DNA of 64,000 nucleotides from Gemmatimonadota bacterium (GTDB taxonomy: Bacteria; Gemmatimonadota; Gemmatimonadetes; Gemmatimonadales; GWC2-71-9): NCBI GenBank assembly GCA_009692185.1, contig SHZT01000005.1:1-64000 (forward strand). The letters are read 5' to 3'. Shown piece by piece: positions 44,872 to 54,749 of this stretch. Within the stretch, counting starts at the first letter, position 1, and every line of letters begins with the position of its first letter. The position numbers and the translations under genes are program-made. The notes beneath the pieces are model-generated. The model was given only the letters and a program-made list of their open reading frames with translations, was not told the DNA's origin and ran no database searches.

Positions 44872-46347
44872 ATGCCTTCGACCCGAACGACCTCGGTCAT
44901 TCTCGCTTCGGCCGTTGCGATAGGTGTGATCGCGGACCACCTGTTCCGTGCCCCCGAGTGGGGCGTCAACGTGGCACTCGCCGCCGGCCTGCTCGCCGCC
45001 GCGGGAATGGCCATGCCCAGCACCCAAGGCCGGCCCCCATGGGCCTGGCTCGCGGCCGTGTTCTTCGCGGCGATGTGGGCGGTGAGAGATGATCCGGCCC
45101 TGCTCCCGGTCGACCTGCTTGCCGCCCTGTCCCTCGCCAGCCTGCCGCTCCTCAGTGAGCGGAGCATCCAGCTCCGCGCGGTTGACCTGTTCAACCTGCT
45201 CACCGCGCCGCTCCGGACTGCGTGGATCATTTCGTTCGGCACACTCGACTTCGCCCACGTCGTCCGGAGCCGGGCGTTCCCGGCCCGGGAGGGCACCGGG
45301 CGGGCCCGGGCCATCGGCGCGGGAGTCCTGGTAGCGACCCCGCTCGTCCTCCTGTTCGGCGCACTCTTCGCCGCCGCCGACCCGGTATTCGAGGTGGCGA
45401 TCTCGTCCGTTTTCACCAGCAGCGTCGGCCCGCTCATTTCGCACAGCATTCCTGCCGGCGCCCTGGCGTGGGCCACCGCCGGCTACCTCTGGGTACTGGC
45501 GAAGCCGCCCCGGGCCGCATCAGCGCCCTTCGAGATTCCATCGATCGGAGGTCTCCAGGTCCTGACCCCGCTGGTCGCGATACTCGTGTTGTTCACGTTG
45601 TTCATCGGGGTCCAGGCCTCAAGCCTCTTTGGCGGCGCCGAGTTTGTCGAAACGACGACGGGCCTCACGTTCGCCGAGTATGCGCGCGGCGGGTTCTTCC
45701 AGCTGGTGTTCGCCTCAATGCTGGTCCTGCCGCTCCTGTACTTCGCCCCTGCCATCGCCGGCCCGCTGGACGAGCGGGGCACGCGACAACTGCGCGCGGT
45801 CACCGCGGCGCAAATCGGGCTCACCGCCCTGGTGCTGGCATCCGCGCTCTGGCGCATGAGGTTGTACGTCGGGGTGTACGGCCTGACCGAGGACCGCATC
45901 AACGGCACCGCCGTCATGGGCTGGATCGCCGCGACGCTCGGCGTGTTCGCGTTCACCGTCGCGCGCGGCCGGCCGCGCCACGCGGCATTCGGGTCGCTGG
46001 TGGCCGCGGTCGCGGTCCTCGCGACACTCAACTTGATGAACCCCAAGGCGACCATCGCCCGCTACAACCTCGCCAATCAGAACGGCCGGGAGATCGATTT
46101 CGAGCATCTGGCTGGCCTGGGCGGAGACGCGGTGCCAATACTGGTGGCCGGAATGGACCTGGTCCCATCCGGGTTGCGCTGCCGGCTCACCAATGACCTG
46201 AGAACCCGCTACCTCGCGCCGAAGGGCGACTGGCGCGGCTGGAACCTGGCACGCGAGCGGGCCCGGGAGGCCGTGTCCGGACTCGGGCCGGTGGAGGCCT
46301 GCCCGACGCCCTCCGGCCCCGCATCTCCCCGCCCCGACCAACAATAG
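44872..46347 (+). CDS. DUF4173 multi-pass membrane protein
   Basis: 491 residues, about 11 membrane helices. TTGLTFAEYARGGFFQLVFASMLVL and LWRMRLYVGVYGLTEDRINGTAVM are the DUF4173 hallmarks. The C-terminal 90 residues are soluble. Function unknown; related genes are often linked with sensory regulators. The ATG is 6 bases after the -10 box. Confidence 0.88.
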   Translation: MPSTRTTSVILASAVAIGVIADHLFRAPEWGVNVALAAGLLAAAGMAMPSTQGRPPWAWLAAVFFAAMWAVRDDPALLPVDLLAALSLASLPLLSERSIQLRAVDLFNLLTAPLRTAWIISFGTLDFAHVVRSRAFPAREGTGRARAIGAGVLVATPLVLLFGALFAAADPVFEVAISSVFTSSVGPLISHSIPAGALAWATAGYLWVLAKPPRAASAPFEIPSIGGLQVLTPLVAILVLFTLFIGVQASSLFGGAEFVETTTGLTFAEYARGGFFQLVFASMLVLPLLYFAPAIAGPLDERGTRQLRAVTAAQIGLTALVLASALWRMRLYVGVYGLTEDRINGTAVMGWIAATLGVFAFTVARGRPRHAAFGSLVAAVAVLATLNLMNPKATIARYNLANQNGREIDFEHLAGLGGDAVPILVAGMDLVPSGLRCRLTNDLRTRYLAPKGDWRGWNLARERAREAVSGLGPVEACPTPSGPASPRPDQQ

Positions 46348-46398
46348 CGGCCATGGTGGCGCCTTGCGCCCCGCGGCCCGTCCGCGGCACCTTGCCCC

Positions 46399-46944
46399 AT
46401 GGTGAACATCCAGACCTTGCCCGACTTGCCCGCCCGCCCCGTCGCGGTCACAATCATCGGCTGGCTCGCTGTGGCCTTCGGGCTCCTGACAGTCGTCTCC
46501 GGGGTTATGGGGCTGCTGGCGGCGGGTGACATGCCTCCCATGGCTGAGATGGCGCTGGACCCGAACGTCGCGTTCCCGTCCTGGCTCTTTAAGCACTTCT
46601 GGGCTCTCTCGGCGGTACAGATTGTCATCGCGGCTATCGGCGTGATCGCCGGCGCTGCGTTCCTCAAACTGAGACCCTGGGGGCGGACAACACTCGAAGG
46701 ACTCACCTGGTTCTGCGTCGTCTCCGCACTTGGCTTCGGGGGCCTCTGGGTAGTCAATGCCATTTTCATGACGGCCAAGCTGCCCGCCGATCCTTCCCTC
46801 CCCGTCCCGCCCGGCTTGTTCGTCATGGTTGGCCTCGTGACGACGCTCGTCATGGCGGCTCCGATGCTGGTGGCCCTGTACTTCCTCCGCAGCAAGCCAG
46901 TTCGAGCCGCGATGGAGCCCGCGCCTGATGGCGCGGCATTGTAG
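46399..46944 (+). CDS. Four-helix membrane protein
   Basis: 181 residues with four hydrophobic segments (VAVTIIGWLAVAFGLLTVVSG, FWALSAVQIVIAAIGVIAGAA, LTWFCVVSALGFGGLWVVNAI, MVGLVTTLVMAAPMLVALYFL). No recognised family. Between DUF4173 and carbonic anhydrase genes on the same strand. Confidence 0.7.
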   Translation: MVNIQTLPDLPARPVAVTIIGWLAVAFGLLTVVSGVMGLLAAGDMPPMAEMALDPNVAFPSWLFKHFWALSAVQIVIAAIGVIAGAAFLKLRPWGRTTLEGLTWFCVVSALGFGGLWVVNAIFMTAKLPADPSLPVPPGLFVMVGLVTTLVMAAPMLVALYFLRSKPVRAAMEPAPDGAAL

Positions 46945-46976
46945 CTTCCGCCCAGCATGACTACCCGGGCGATTCC

Positions 46977-47594
46977 ATGATTCCCGTACGCGACGCACTC
47001 GAACGCCTCCGCGAGGGCAACCGCCGGTTCGCCTCGCACGCGCGTGACTCCGAGGCACTGGTGACACCGGCCCGCCGCGCGTCGCTGACGACCGGCCAGG
47101 AACCGTTCGCCATCATTCTCGGCTGTTCGGACTCGCGCGTGCCAGCCGAGATCGTGTTCGATCAGGGCCTCGGCGACCTGTTCGTGATACGGGTGGCCGG
47201 GAACATCGTCGCCCCGTCGCAGGTGGGCAGCGTAGAATTCGCCGCTGCGCTGTACGGCACCCGCCTGGTCGTCGTGCTCGGCCATTCCCAATGCGGGGCG
47301 ATTCTCGCCACGCTTGAGCAGATTCGGCGCCCGACCGAGAACCAGTCGCGCAACTTGAGCTCGATCGTGGACCGCATGCGCCCATCGGTCGAGGGATTGC
47401 TGGCCACCGACCTCCGTCACGACCCAACGGCTCTGGTCAAAGAGGCCGTCCGAGCCAACATCCGGGCCTCGGTGGATCACCTGCGTCACGGCTCGGCGGT
47501 CGTCGAGCAGTTGATCCGGGATGAGGGGCTGCTGGTGGTGGGCGCGGAGTATTCGCTAGAAACGGGCCTCGTTGAGTTCTTCGAAGCGGGGTGA
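46977..47594 (+). CDS. Beta-class carbonic anhydrase
   Basis: 205 residues with zinc ligands Cys50 (GCSDSRVPAE), His103 and Cys106 (GHSQCGA) and the Asp52-Arg54 pair. Interconverts CO2 and bicarbonate. Start ATG 46977. Confidence 0.92.
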   Translation: MIPVRDALERLREGNRRFASHARDSEALVTPARRASLTTGQEPFAIILGCSDSRVPAEIVFDQGLGDLFVIRVAGNIVAPSQVGSVEFAAALYGTRLVVVLGHSQCGAILATLEQIRRPTENQSRNLSSIVDRMRPSVEGLLATDLRHDPTALVKEAVRANIRASVDHLRHGSAVVEQLIRDEGLLVVGAEYSLETGLVEFFEAG

Positions 47595-47742
47595 CACGAC
47601 GGATGGCGTGAATCCCGCCAGCAACATCCTTCCGAACTAGCTCCCGAATCACCCGTCCGGCCGATATCGCCCAGGGGCTACGCCCCCGTAGCTTGCCTCC
47701 ACGCCCCGAAATTGCCTGCCGACCCTGCCAGAGGTACCAGTC

Positions 47743-48250
47743 ATGGCAACTCGCACAGACGTTCCCGAGGTCCCTCCTACTCTGGCCATATACGTCACGT
47801 CCTTGCTGGACGGTTCGAGGGGAGTTGTTAGTTCCGGCACGTACCCGGCTGCCTTGCACTGGAACAAGGGGGGGGATCGAGATCCTGTATTGGCAGGATT
47901 CCAGGACCTCCCTCTTCGTTCGGAATCTCGCGACCAATACCGCACGCGCACTCGGGGTACTGGGAAGTGAATTTGGTTGGGGGTCTCCGGAAGGGTGGTC
48001 ACCCGACGGCACGTGGGTGGCCGTTTGGACAGTGGGCCGTTGTCTCAGGTCGGTTCCGGCGGGCGGGATCTACCAAACATGTGCGTTATATCCGTACACA
48101 CTTCAGCTGATTGACGCCGGTTCGGGAACGAGGACGTCGGTGGGGCAAGGCAACTTCAGTAGCTTACCGAGCCATCCTTGGTTTTCTCCCGACAACAAAC
48201 GAATCGCGTACGTCGCAGGAGACACGTTGTATGTGAAGGATGTTCGGTAG
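47743..48250 (+). pseudogene. Beta-propeller remnant with a frameshift in a G8 tract
   Basis: From ATG 47743 (AGAGG 8 bases before) one frame reads LAIYVTSLLDGSRGVVSSG and ends LHWNKGG; the next frame takes over with IEILYWQDSRTSLFVRNL to the stop at 48250, with blades GWSPDGTWVAVWT and HPWFSPDNKRIAYVAG. They join if the 8-G run at 47868-47875 has 7 Gs. There is no signal peptide and only two or three blades, so it is probably a truncated propeller gene; slippage or sequencing error at G8 is possible. Confidence 0.65.
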
Positions 48251-48267
48251 GCTGCCCCGTGTCCGGC

Positions 48268-50691
48268 CTACCCCGCAAGTTCCCCAACCGCCTCCTCGCT
48301 CACGACCGCCGCGCCCTTCGCCTGGTCCAGCGCCACGCGCAGGACGCGATCCACCCGGCCGCTCAACTCGATGTGCGTGATCAGCACCACCTGCGAGAAT
48401 CGATCCCTTAGCCCGTCGAGCGACGCCACGACGCGCTGGCGACGGGGCTCGTCGAGACTGCCGAAGATCTCGTCGAGCACCAAGAGCGAAATGGGCTGAC
48501 CGGCCCGCTCGGCCACCAGCTGGCTGATGGCGAGCCGCAGCGCCAGGTTCGCCACGTCTTCTTCGCCCCCCGAGATGACTGGCTTCACGATTCCGTCTTC
48601 CAGTATCAGGATATTGTAGTTCTCGTCCAGCTCCATTTCCGTGTACCGGCCATCGGTCAGGTCCGAAAGCAACGACGACGCGCGGTCAGACAGCTCGGGC
48701 CGCATCTCGGCATTCAGGTCAGAGCGCAACTCGCCAAACGCCGCATCCAGCTCTTCGTGCAACTGGAAGTTGGTCTTCAATTCCACGAGCCGGTTTGCAC
48801 GCGCCGCCCGCTCCTCGATGCGCTTGGCAATTCCGGCAAGGTGGGCCTCGGCGGCCTTCAGGTCCCCGCGCTGGGCCACGAGGTCCAGCTCCGCTTCCTG
48901 CGCGGACTTGTTCGCTAGCTCGTACCGGCCGCGCGCCGCCTGATACCGCTCGTCGCTGAACCCCAGGGCGGCGAGCGCCTCGGTGAGCTGCTTCACCAAC
49001 GCCTCCCGTTCCGACAGCCGCTTCTCCGCCGCTTCCATTTCCGACACCAGGGTCGCGGCCCGTTCGGACTGCACCGCCAGCCGCTCCTGCGCGCGGATCG
49101 AGGGCTCCAGTTCCTTGAGCCGGTCCCGCACCACGTCGTGCCGCTCCACGTCGTACTTCTCCGGCAAGGCGGCGATCTTGGTCTTGATGTCCCTGACCCG
49201 CCCTTCGAGGGACACACGCTCGCGCTCCAGTTCCGAGCGCTCCTTCACCGCGGACCGCGCTTCGGCCAGCGCCTGGGTGAGCCTGTCTACCTGGGCGTTC
49301 GCGGCAAGGCGGACCTTTCCCTGGGCCGCGACATCCGCCGGCTCCACCTCGAGCTGGGTAATCCGGTCTCGGTAGAACTGCCCGTTTGTCTTGACCTCCG
49401 CCAATTGATCGTTCAGCGTGTTCAGCATCTGCTCGAACTCCTTCCCCAGCGGCCGTCCGCACGTCGGGCAGGGGCTCAGGGGGCCGAGTTCCTTGATCTT
49501 GTCCCGTTGTTTCTCGATATCCTCGTACTGCTGGAGCAGTTCCTGGCGCTTGGTGTTCGCGTGCTCTTTCTCGCGCACCCACGCGGCCCGGGCCAGCTCG
49601 GCCGCGGCCTGATCCTCGACGAACGCCTTGCGCGCGGCCCCGAGCTCTTTTTCCCGCGCCGCTGCGTCAGCGGCCGGGTCGGGGGTCTCCGTCACCCGCG
49701 CCGCCATCTTGCCGAGGGCGGCCTCGACCTCCTTGAGCTGACCCGTGAGGCCGCGGTGCTGGTCGGCGCCCCGCGCGTCGGCATCCAGGCGTTCGAGCTC
49801 GGCGCGGAGCGGCGCCACCTCGGCAAGCCCAGGCTTCATCTTCTCGTAGGCGGCCTTCGCCGCGAGCGCCACGGCCAGCTCCTTGTCCAGCCGCTCGTGG
49901 TCCCGCCGCGCATCAATCACCTGCTGTTCCGCCGCGCGCCGGTCGCCATCGATCGCCAGGGACGACTGGCGCAGGTCCGCCATGCGAGTCCACTCGGGGC
50001 CCTCGACCGACAGGGCCTTGGCCGCGGCGTCGCGCGCCGCGGTGGCGCGTTTCACGAGCGCGGTGGTGTCCGCCTGGCGCTTGGCAGCGTGCGCCCGCTC
50101 CCGTTCCAGCTCGGCCGCATCACCCAGGCCCAGTTCGAGCCCGCCCAGCTCGGCCAAGACCCTCCGGACACTCGCCCGTTCGGCGCGGGCGGCCTCCTGC
50201 GCCAGACGGAGCTTCTCGTAGCCCAGGACCCGTGAGAGAAACCGTGCGCGCTCCGCTGGCCCGAGCGCGGCCATCACGGCCAGTTCCTTCTGGCCGGTGA
50301 AGTACGTGTTGAAGAACTCGTCCCGCGTCATGCCCAGCGTACGCGTCAGGACGCGCGTGACCTCTTCGGTGCCCGCCGAGACCGGGCTCGCGCCGTGATC
50401 CTGGAACAGCTGGGCCTCCCGCTGGGTGCGGACCACGAGATAGTCGTGCGCGCCGAGGCTGAACTCGATCTCGACTTTGACCGGCGAGCGGGCGGGTGCG
50501 CGGCTCCAGCGAATCGAGTCCCTGGTCCCGCGCGCCGCCGCGTTGCCGTAGATGGCCCACGCAATCGCTTCGAGAAGTGTGGTCTTCCCCGCCCCGTTGG
50601 GCCCGATGATGGCGGTGAGCCCCGGGCCCAGTTCGAACTCGGTGTCGGCGTGCTGGCGGAAATTGACCAGGTGAATCCGGCGGAGCTGCAT
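48268..50691 (-). CDS. sbcC: SbcC/Rad50-type ATPase
   Basis: 807 residues. Walker A GPNGAGKT (30-37), long coiled coils on either side of a zinc hook CPTCGRPLG near residue 410, and Walker B LLVLDEIFGSLD near the C-terminus. With SbcD it forms the Mre11-Rad50 end-processing nuclease. ATG 50691 overlaps the sbcD stop (TGATG). Last gene of the operon. Confidence 0.93.
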   Translation of the reverse strand: MQLRRIHLVNFRQHADTEFELGPGLTAIIGPNGAGKTTLLEAIAWAIYGNAAARGTRDSIRWSRAPARSPVKVEIEFSLGAHDYLVVRTQREAQLFQDHGASPVSAGTEEVTRVLTRTLGMTRDEFFNTYFTGQKELAVMAALGPAERARFLSRVLGYEKLRLAQEAARAERASVRRVLAELGGLELGLGDAAELERERAHAAKRQADTTALVKRATAARDAAAKALSVEGPEWTRMADLRQSSLAIDGDRRAAEQQVIDARRDHERLDKELAVALAAKAAYEKMKPGLAEVAPLRAELERLDADARGADQHRGLTGQLKEVEAALGKMAARVTETPDPAADAAAREKELGAARKAFVEDQAAAELARAAWVREKEHANTKRQELLQQYEDIEKQRDKIKELGPLSPCPTCGRPLGKEFEQMLNTLNDQLAEVKTNGQFYRDRITQLEVEPADVAAQGKVRLAANAQVDRLTQALAEARSAVKERSELERERVSLEGRVRDIKTKIAALPEKYDVERHDVVRDRLKELEPSIRAQERLAVQSERAATLVSEMEAAEKRLSEREALVKQLTEALAALGFSDERYQAARGRYELANKSAQEAELDLVAQRGDLKAAEAHLAGIAKRIEERAARANRLVELKTNFQLHEELDAAFGELRSDLNAEMRPELSDRASSLLSDLTDGRYTEMELDENYNILILEDGIVKPVISGGEEDVANLALRLAISQLVAERAGQPISLLVLDEIFGSLDEPRRQRVVASLDGLRDRFSQVVLITHIELSGRVDRVLRVALDQAKGAAVVSEEAVGELAG

Positions 50692-51962
50692 CAGGTGCTC
50701 CCCACCGGTCCGGGATCGCGCTCGACCTGCTCCATGTAGCGGCGGCCGAGCCCCACCAGCTTCGCGCGCTCGACGCCCGGGGTGAGCTGGCGCTGTTCGA
50801 GGTAGTCGGTGACGATGTCGCCGAGCGTCCGGATGCGACCCCCACCGGTTCCCCCCACCCCGACCTCGCGCCGCGACTCCGGCCGTCGAAGATCAAGATG
50901 AAAATGGAGGGCGCGCGCCTTGTACTCGCGGATCGCTTCGTGATCCAGTTCGCGCGCAACAAGTCGCGGCACATCGTAGGCCAGCTGGCGCACCACCTGG
51001 CCGTCGATGCCGCCCTTCACCTTCGCCACCTGCCCGGCGATCTCCTTGCTCAGTGCCTCGGCATCCATGCCCACCGCGGCGATCGGCGCGAGATCAACGT
51101 GGCGCCTGGCCAACGGAATCGCCCGGAACTCCACGTGGGGTTTTGGCCCGCCGAGCCGCACCAGGAGCCAGCCCTTCTGCCCCGGGCGCCCCAGCTCCCC
51201 TTCCTGCTGGAGCTCGCCCCACGGGTTCCGGCCCACGTATTCGATTGACCCCGCGTACCACGCCGTTGGCGCCATCTGCCGTGCCACGTGGTAGTGGCCG
51301 AGCGCGACGTAGTTCCACTGGTCCGCATGCAGCTCGGACAATTCCAGCGTGGGTGTGCCGTATTCCGCCGGGTCGTAGTCGCGAGGCAGGCCGGCGAGTT
51401 CGCCGTGGAGCAGGAGGATATTGTGCCGCGCGTCGGCCTCCGGCAGAAGCGACGGCCGTTGTTCAGCACCAACAGCCGCCCACGGTACGGCCAGAAGGGA
51501 AACCCCAAGTGATTCGAAATGGAGCCGCTTGGCCTCGTGCACCACGACCGCGATACCGGGGATCGCCTCGAACAGGCGGAGGATCGTGCCCGTTTCGACG
51601 GAACGCGGGGTGTCGTGGTCACCCGCGATGATGACGACGGGCGTGTCCGGCAGCGTGTCGCGGAGGCGGCGGAGCTGGTTGAACGCGTCGAGAATGGCGG
51701 GGTTGGCAGGCCGCACCGAGTGGAACAGGTCGCCGGCCACGAGTACCATGTCGGGCCGGGTGCTGATCACGTCGTCGATCACCCGGCGGAACGCGATCGC
51801 GACATCGGCTTCCCGCTGGTTGATGCCCTGCGCGGTAAGGCGGTGATGCTGGCGGAACCCCAGGTGAAGGTCCGCGAGGTGGGCAATGGTGGGACCGTCG
51901 GCAGTGGCGGCGGGCGCGGGAGCAGGGTCCGGCGCCCGCTGCCGTGCCTGCCGCTTGGTCAC
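50691..51962 (-). CDS. sbcD: SbcD/Mre11-type nuclease
   Basis: 423 residues with metallophosphatase motifs IAHLADLHLGF (DxH), VLVAGDLFH, IIAGDHD (Asp in place of the usual Asn of GNHD), LLHGEL and ALGHYHV. Functions as manganese-dependent 3'-5' exonuclease/endonuclease with SbcC. GTG 51962 overlaps the stop of the secreted-protein gene (GTGA). A C-terminal extension of about 150 residues contains a Gly-rich linker. Confidence 0.92.
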   Translation of the reverse strand: MTKRQARQRAPDPAPAPAATADGPTIAHLADLHLGFRQHHRLTAQGINQREADVAIAFRRVIDDVISTRPDMVLVAGDLFHSVRPANPAILDAFNQLRRLRDTLPDTPVVIIAGDHDTPRSVETGTILRLFEAIPGIAVVVHEAKRLHFESLGVSLLAVPWAAVGAEQRPSLLPEADARHNILLLHGELAGLPRDYDPAEYGTPTLELSELHADQWNYVALGHYHVARQMAPTAWYAGSIEYVGRNPWGELQQEGELGRPGQKGWLLVRLGGPKPHVEFRAIPLARRHVDLAPIAAVGMDAEALSKEIAGQVAKVKGGIDGQVVRQLAYDVPRLVARELDHEAIREYKARALHFHLDLRRPESRREVGVGGTGGGRIRTLGDIVTDYLEQRQLTPGVERAKLVGLGRRYMEQVERDPGPVGST

Positions 51963-52822
51963 AATCTCACCTGGTGCCGTCCGGAAATAGACAGCGACAC
52001 CGAGCCGTCTACCGGCGGGCCCTCCGCGCGTCCCAGGTGGAGCTTTATTCCGAATCGCGCATTCGTCGCGGCCGACACCATCGCGTTCCATCCGGACGAC
52101 CACACGAGCACGGCGGCGATGCGCCCCGTGACCATGCCGGTTCCAATGCCGCCCTCGCCCGCCACGACGATCGTCTTGGGATCCAGGACGCCGGAGAGCG
52201 TGAGAAACGCCAGCGTGTCGGAACCGCGCGCCGTGACGCTGTCGAGGATGACCGTGGCGGTGCCCCGCACGGATTCCGCGGCCGACAGCTTGCCACCCGC
52301 GCTCAGGTGCGCGCCGAGGGGAAATTGCAGGGGACTGCCCCAATTGAAGCCCGGGGCGACGGCACCGTCCGCGAGCTGAAACTCGAGGCCGCCGAGTCCC
52401 GCCCGGAGCGCGGCGACCAGCGACGGGTCGGCGCCGCGTTGGGTGGGGGTCGCTGACTGGATATCCAGCTTCCAGCCGACCAAGGCATCGAGCGCGAGCC
52501 CCTGCGCGCCCGGGAGCGGCACGTCGGCGCGCGGGCTGGCGCCGGTACGGGCGCGCGAGCGCGAGGAGTCCAGCGTGATCCGCACCTTTCGCTTGTCGCC
52601 GATCATTTCGATGATTCTCGCGGTCCGAACCGTCCGCCAGTCACTCTCGGTCACTGTGCTGTCAGGCAAGCTCGGCAGGCCGAACCACACCGCGGTCATC
52701 CGGAATTCACTGATGGTCTGGACCCGCGTGCCGCCGGCCGGGTGATACTGGAGTGAGACGCCCTGGGCCGCCGCGCTGACGGGGATGACGAACAGGAACG
52801 CGAACGACCACCTACGGCCCAT
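51959..52822 (-). CDS. Predicted secreted protein inside the resection operon
   Basis: 287 residues with a clear signal peptide (WSFAFLFVIPVSAAAQ). The mature part is mostly beta strands (VTESDWRTVRTARIIEMIGDKRKVRITLDSSR; TATVILDSVTARGSDTLAFLTLSG). No family recognised. It overlaps herA by 11 bases and sbcD by 4 bases, so its expression is tied to DNA repair genes though it should act outside the cytoplasm. Confidence 0.7.
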   Translation of the reverse strand: MGRRWSFAFLFVIPVSAAAQGVSLQYHPAGGTRVQTISEFRMTAVWFGLPSLPDSTVTESDWRTVRTARIIEMIGDKRKVRITLDSSRSRARTGASPRADVPLPGAQGLALDALVGWKLDIQSATPTQRGADPSLVAALRAGLGGLEFQLADGAVAPGFNWGSPLQFPLGAHLSAGGKLSAAESVRGTATVILDSVTARGSDTLAFLTLSGVLDPKTIVVAGEGGIGTGMVTGRIAAVLVWSSGWNAMVSAATNARFGIKLHLGRAEGPPVDGSVSLSISGRHQVRL

Positions 52823-54749
52823 AAGGATCCTCGACCGGCCGGACTACGCTCACGCCACTCTTGGGCTTCATCTCCGTGCGCTGAACGGCGGTCGGAAGGC
52901 GGGACTGGAAAAATGTCAGTACGTCCTTGGGCCGCGCGCGTCGCGTCGCGAGGAGTGCGCGCCGGACGTCGTCTTCCGGCCGCCCGGCGATCAGGTCTTT
53001 CACCCGCGCGGCCGCGACCCCGCGGTCCAGCTGCGCCAGCTGGCGCGCGACGGCGTCTTCGAACGACACGTCCACGGCCGGCGGGAACCGCTCGACCCCC
53101 CCCCGCCCCGTGAGCACGGCGGGCCGCGGGAACTTGACGAACACCGGGTGGGTGAAATGCGGATGGCGAATCATCAGCTCGCCCTTCGGCATCGTGGCCA
53201 TCTTGATCTTGGTCGCGGGCGAGAGCACCTGGTAGCCGGGCGTCGCCAGCTCATCCAGGTCCATGCGGCCAAAGAGCACCGTGCCCGCGTTCCCCACCAC
53301 GCGCTTGTGAACCTGCGAGCGGAACTGCTGGGCGCCGAACAGCACCAGGCCCAGGTAGCGGCCCCGCTCGGAAATATCCAGCAGCATCTTCCGGACGTAC
53401 GTGTCGGGCCCGTCCTGCGGCGCGTACTTGTTCAGTTCGTCCACGAAGACCACGACGTGCTCGACCCCCAGGTTCCGCCGCTCCAGGTGCTCCCGCAACT
53501 GGGACACGATCCGGGTGAACACCAGGTCCTGCCCCAGATTGTCCATGCCGGCCACGTCAATCACGTAGACGCGCCGATCCTCGAACGTGCCGAACGGCAG
53601 GTCGCTCACCGAGCCGTCGTCGGTGACAAGACCCTTGCAGCGGACCGAAATGTTGAGCAGCCGGTTCCGCACCTTGCGAATCGTCGCGATGTGATGCGTC
53701 CGCCACATGTCGCTCCGCCCAGCCGACTCCAGCCCGTCGAATATCGCGCGGAACAACCGCTCCAGATCAATGAAATTCTTCACCCGGTGGAGGTTCCCCC
53801 ACTCGTCGGCGAATTCCTTTTCTACCACCCGGTCGGCGAGGAAGTCGATGAATGCGTCGGCCTTGGCATCCACGTCGTCGCGGTTGAGCAGGACTTCGTG
53901 ATAGTCGAGCACCTCGCGAAGCCCCCACACGAGGGGCTCGACCGTGCCGACCAGCTCGGGGTTGGAGCGGAGCGTGTTGAGGTTCACGCCATCCGGCCGG
54001 AAGGGCGCGTAGTACGACACGTTCTCGAACGGCTTGGGCTCGATCCCCAGGTCTACGTACATCTGCTTCTCCGCGTCCGTCAGCGGCCCGGGCTGGTCCA
54101 GGAAGCAGAGATCCGGGCCTTTGACATTGAAGCAGACCGCGGCCACGCGGCCCTTGTGCGTCGGGAAATGCTCGAAGATCGAGCCGATCAGGAACTCGAC
54201 CGCGCTCGTCTTGGTCGCGAGCCCGGAAATGCCGGTGATGTTGAGGTGCGCCGACTCGGGGCCCAGGAGGAAATCGGCATCCACGTACACGGGAGACGAG
54301 AGCCCTCCCGCCGTGTAGAGCCCGACCGGAATCCCGGTCGGCCGCTCGCCGCGCAGGTACGCGTCCATGCGGAGCGCGGTCTCGACATCCACGCGTGACG
54401 CGAGCCGGACTTCCGCGAGCGGCACCGGCTGGACCGGCTCTTCCGGAACCTGCCGAAGCACGGCCGCGGTCCATAGCCGTATTTCCGCCCGGCTGGTTGG
54501 CGCCTCGCCCGTCGGGTTCCCCTCGGCGGCAAGCACGTCGTGGAGCGGCGTCGCCAGGTCCGAGTAGGCCTTGCCGTCGGTGACGACGGCGTACACCACC
54601 CGCCCATCGCCCCCGTTTTCCACCCGCACGATCGCGCCGATGCCCAGCGGCGCCTCGACCGCCGTCCAGAAATGGAACTGGTGCGGCGAGGCCGGCAGAA
54701 CCTCGGTCGCGACCACTCGGCCGATCGGCTTGGACCCTCGATCGATCAC
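52812..54749 (-). CDS. herA: HerA-type DNA translocase (DUF87 ATPase)
   Basis: 645 residues. N-terminal HAS-barrel-like part (IGRVVATEVLPASP), P-loop GISGLATKTS (173-182), which is one residue longer than and lacks the second Gly of a classical GxxGxGKT loop, Walker B VVVFVDELNKYAP, and GAQQFRSQVHKRVVGNAGTVLFGR. HerA pumps DNA for NurA and Mre11-Rad50. GTG 54749 overlaps the nurA stop (GTGA). Confidence 0.88.
   Translation of the reverse strand: MIDRGSKPIGRVVATEVLPASPHQFHFWTAVEAPLGIGAIVRVENGGDGRVVYAVVTDGKAYSDLATPLHDVLAAEGNPTGEAPTSRAEIRLWTAAVLRQVPEEPVQPVPLAEVRLASRVDVETALRMDAYLRGERPTGIPVGLYTAGGLSSPVYVDADFLLGPESAHLNITGISGLATKTSAVEFLIGSIFEHFPTHKGRVAAVCFNVKGPDLCFLDQPGPLTDAEKQMYVDLGIEPKPFENVSYYAPFRPDGVNLNTLRSNPELVGTVEPLVWGLREVLDYHEVLLNRDDVDAKADAFIDFLADRVVEKEFADEWGNLHRVKNFIDLERLFRAIFDGLESAGRSDMWRTHHIATIRKVRNRLLNISVRCKGLVTDDGSVSDLPFGTFEDRRVYVIDVAGMDNLGQDLVFTRIVSQLREHLERRNLGVEHVVVFVDELNKYAPQDGPDTYVRKMLLDISERGRYLGLVLFGAQQFRSQVHKRVVGNAGTVLFGRMDLDELATPGYQVLSPATKIKMATMPKGELMIRHPHFTHPVFVKFPRPAVLTGRGGVERFPPAVDVSFEDAVARQLAQLDRGVAAARVKDLIAGRPEDDVRRALLATRRARPKDVLTFFQSRLPTAVQRTEMKPKSGVSVVRPVEDPYGP

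Noticed and set aside
52785-54398. Plus-strand 537-aa open frame opposite herA
   Set aside because: No motif, biased composition and complete overlap with a conserved ATPase gene on the other strand.
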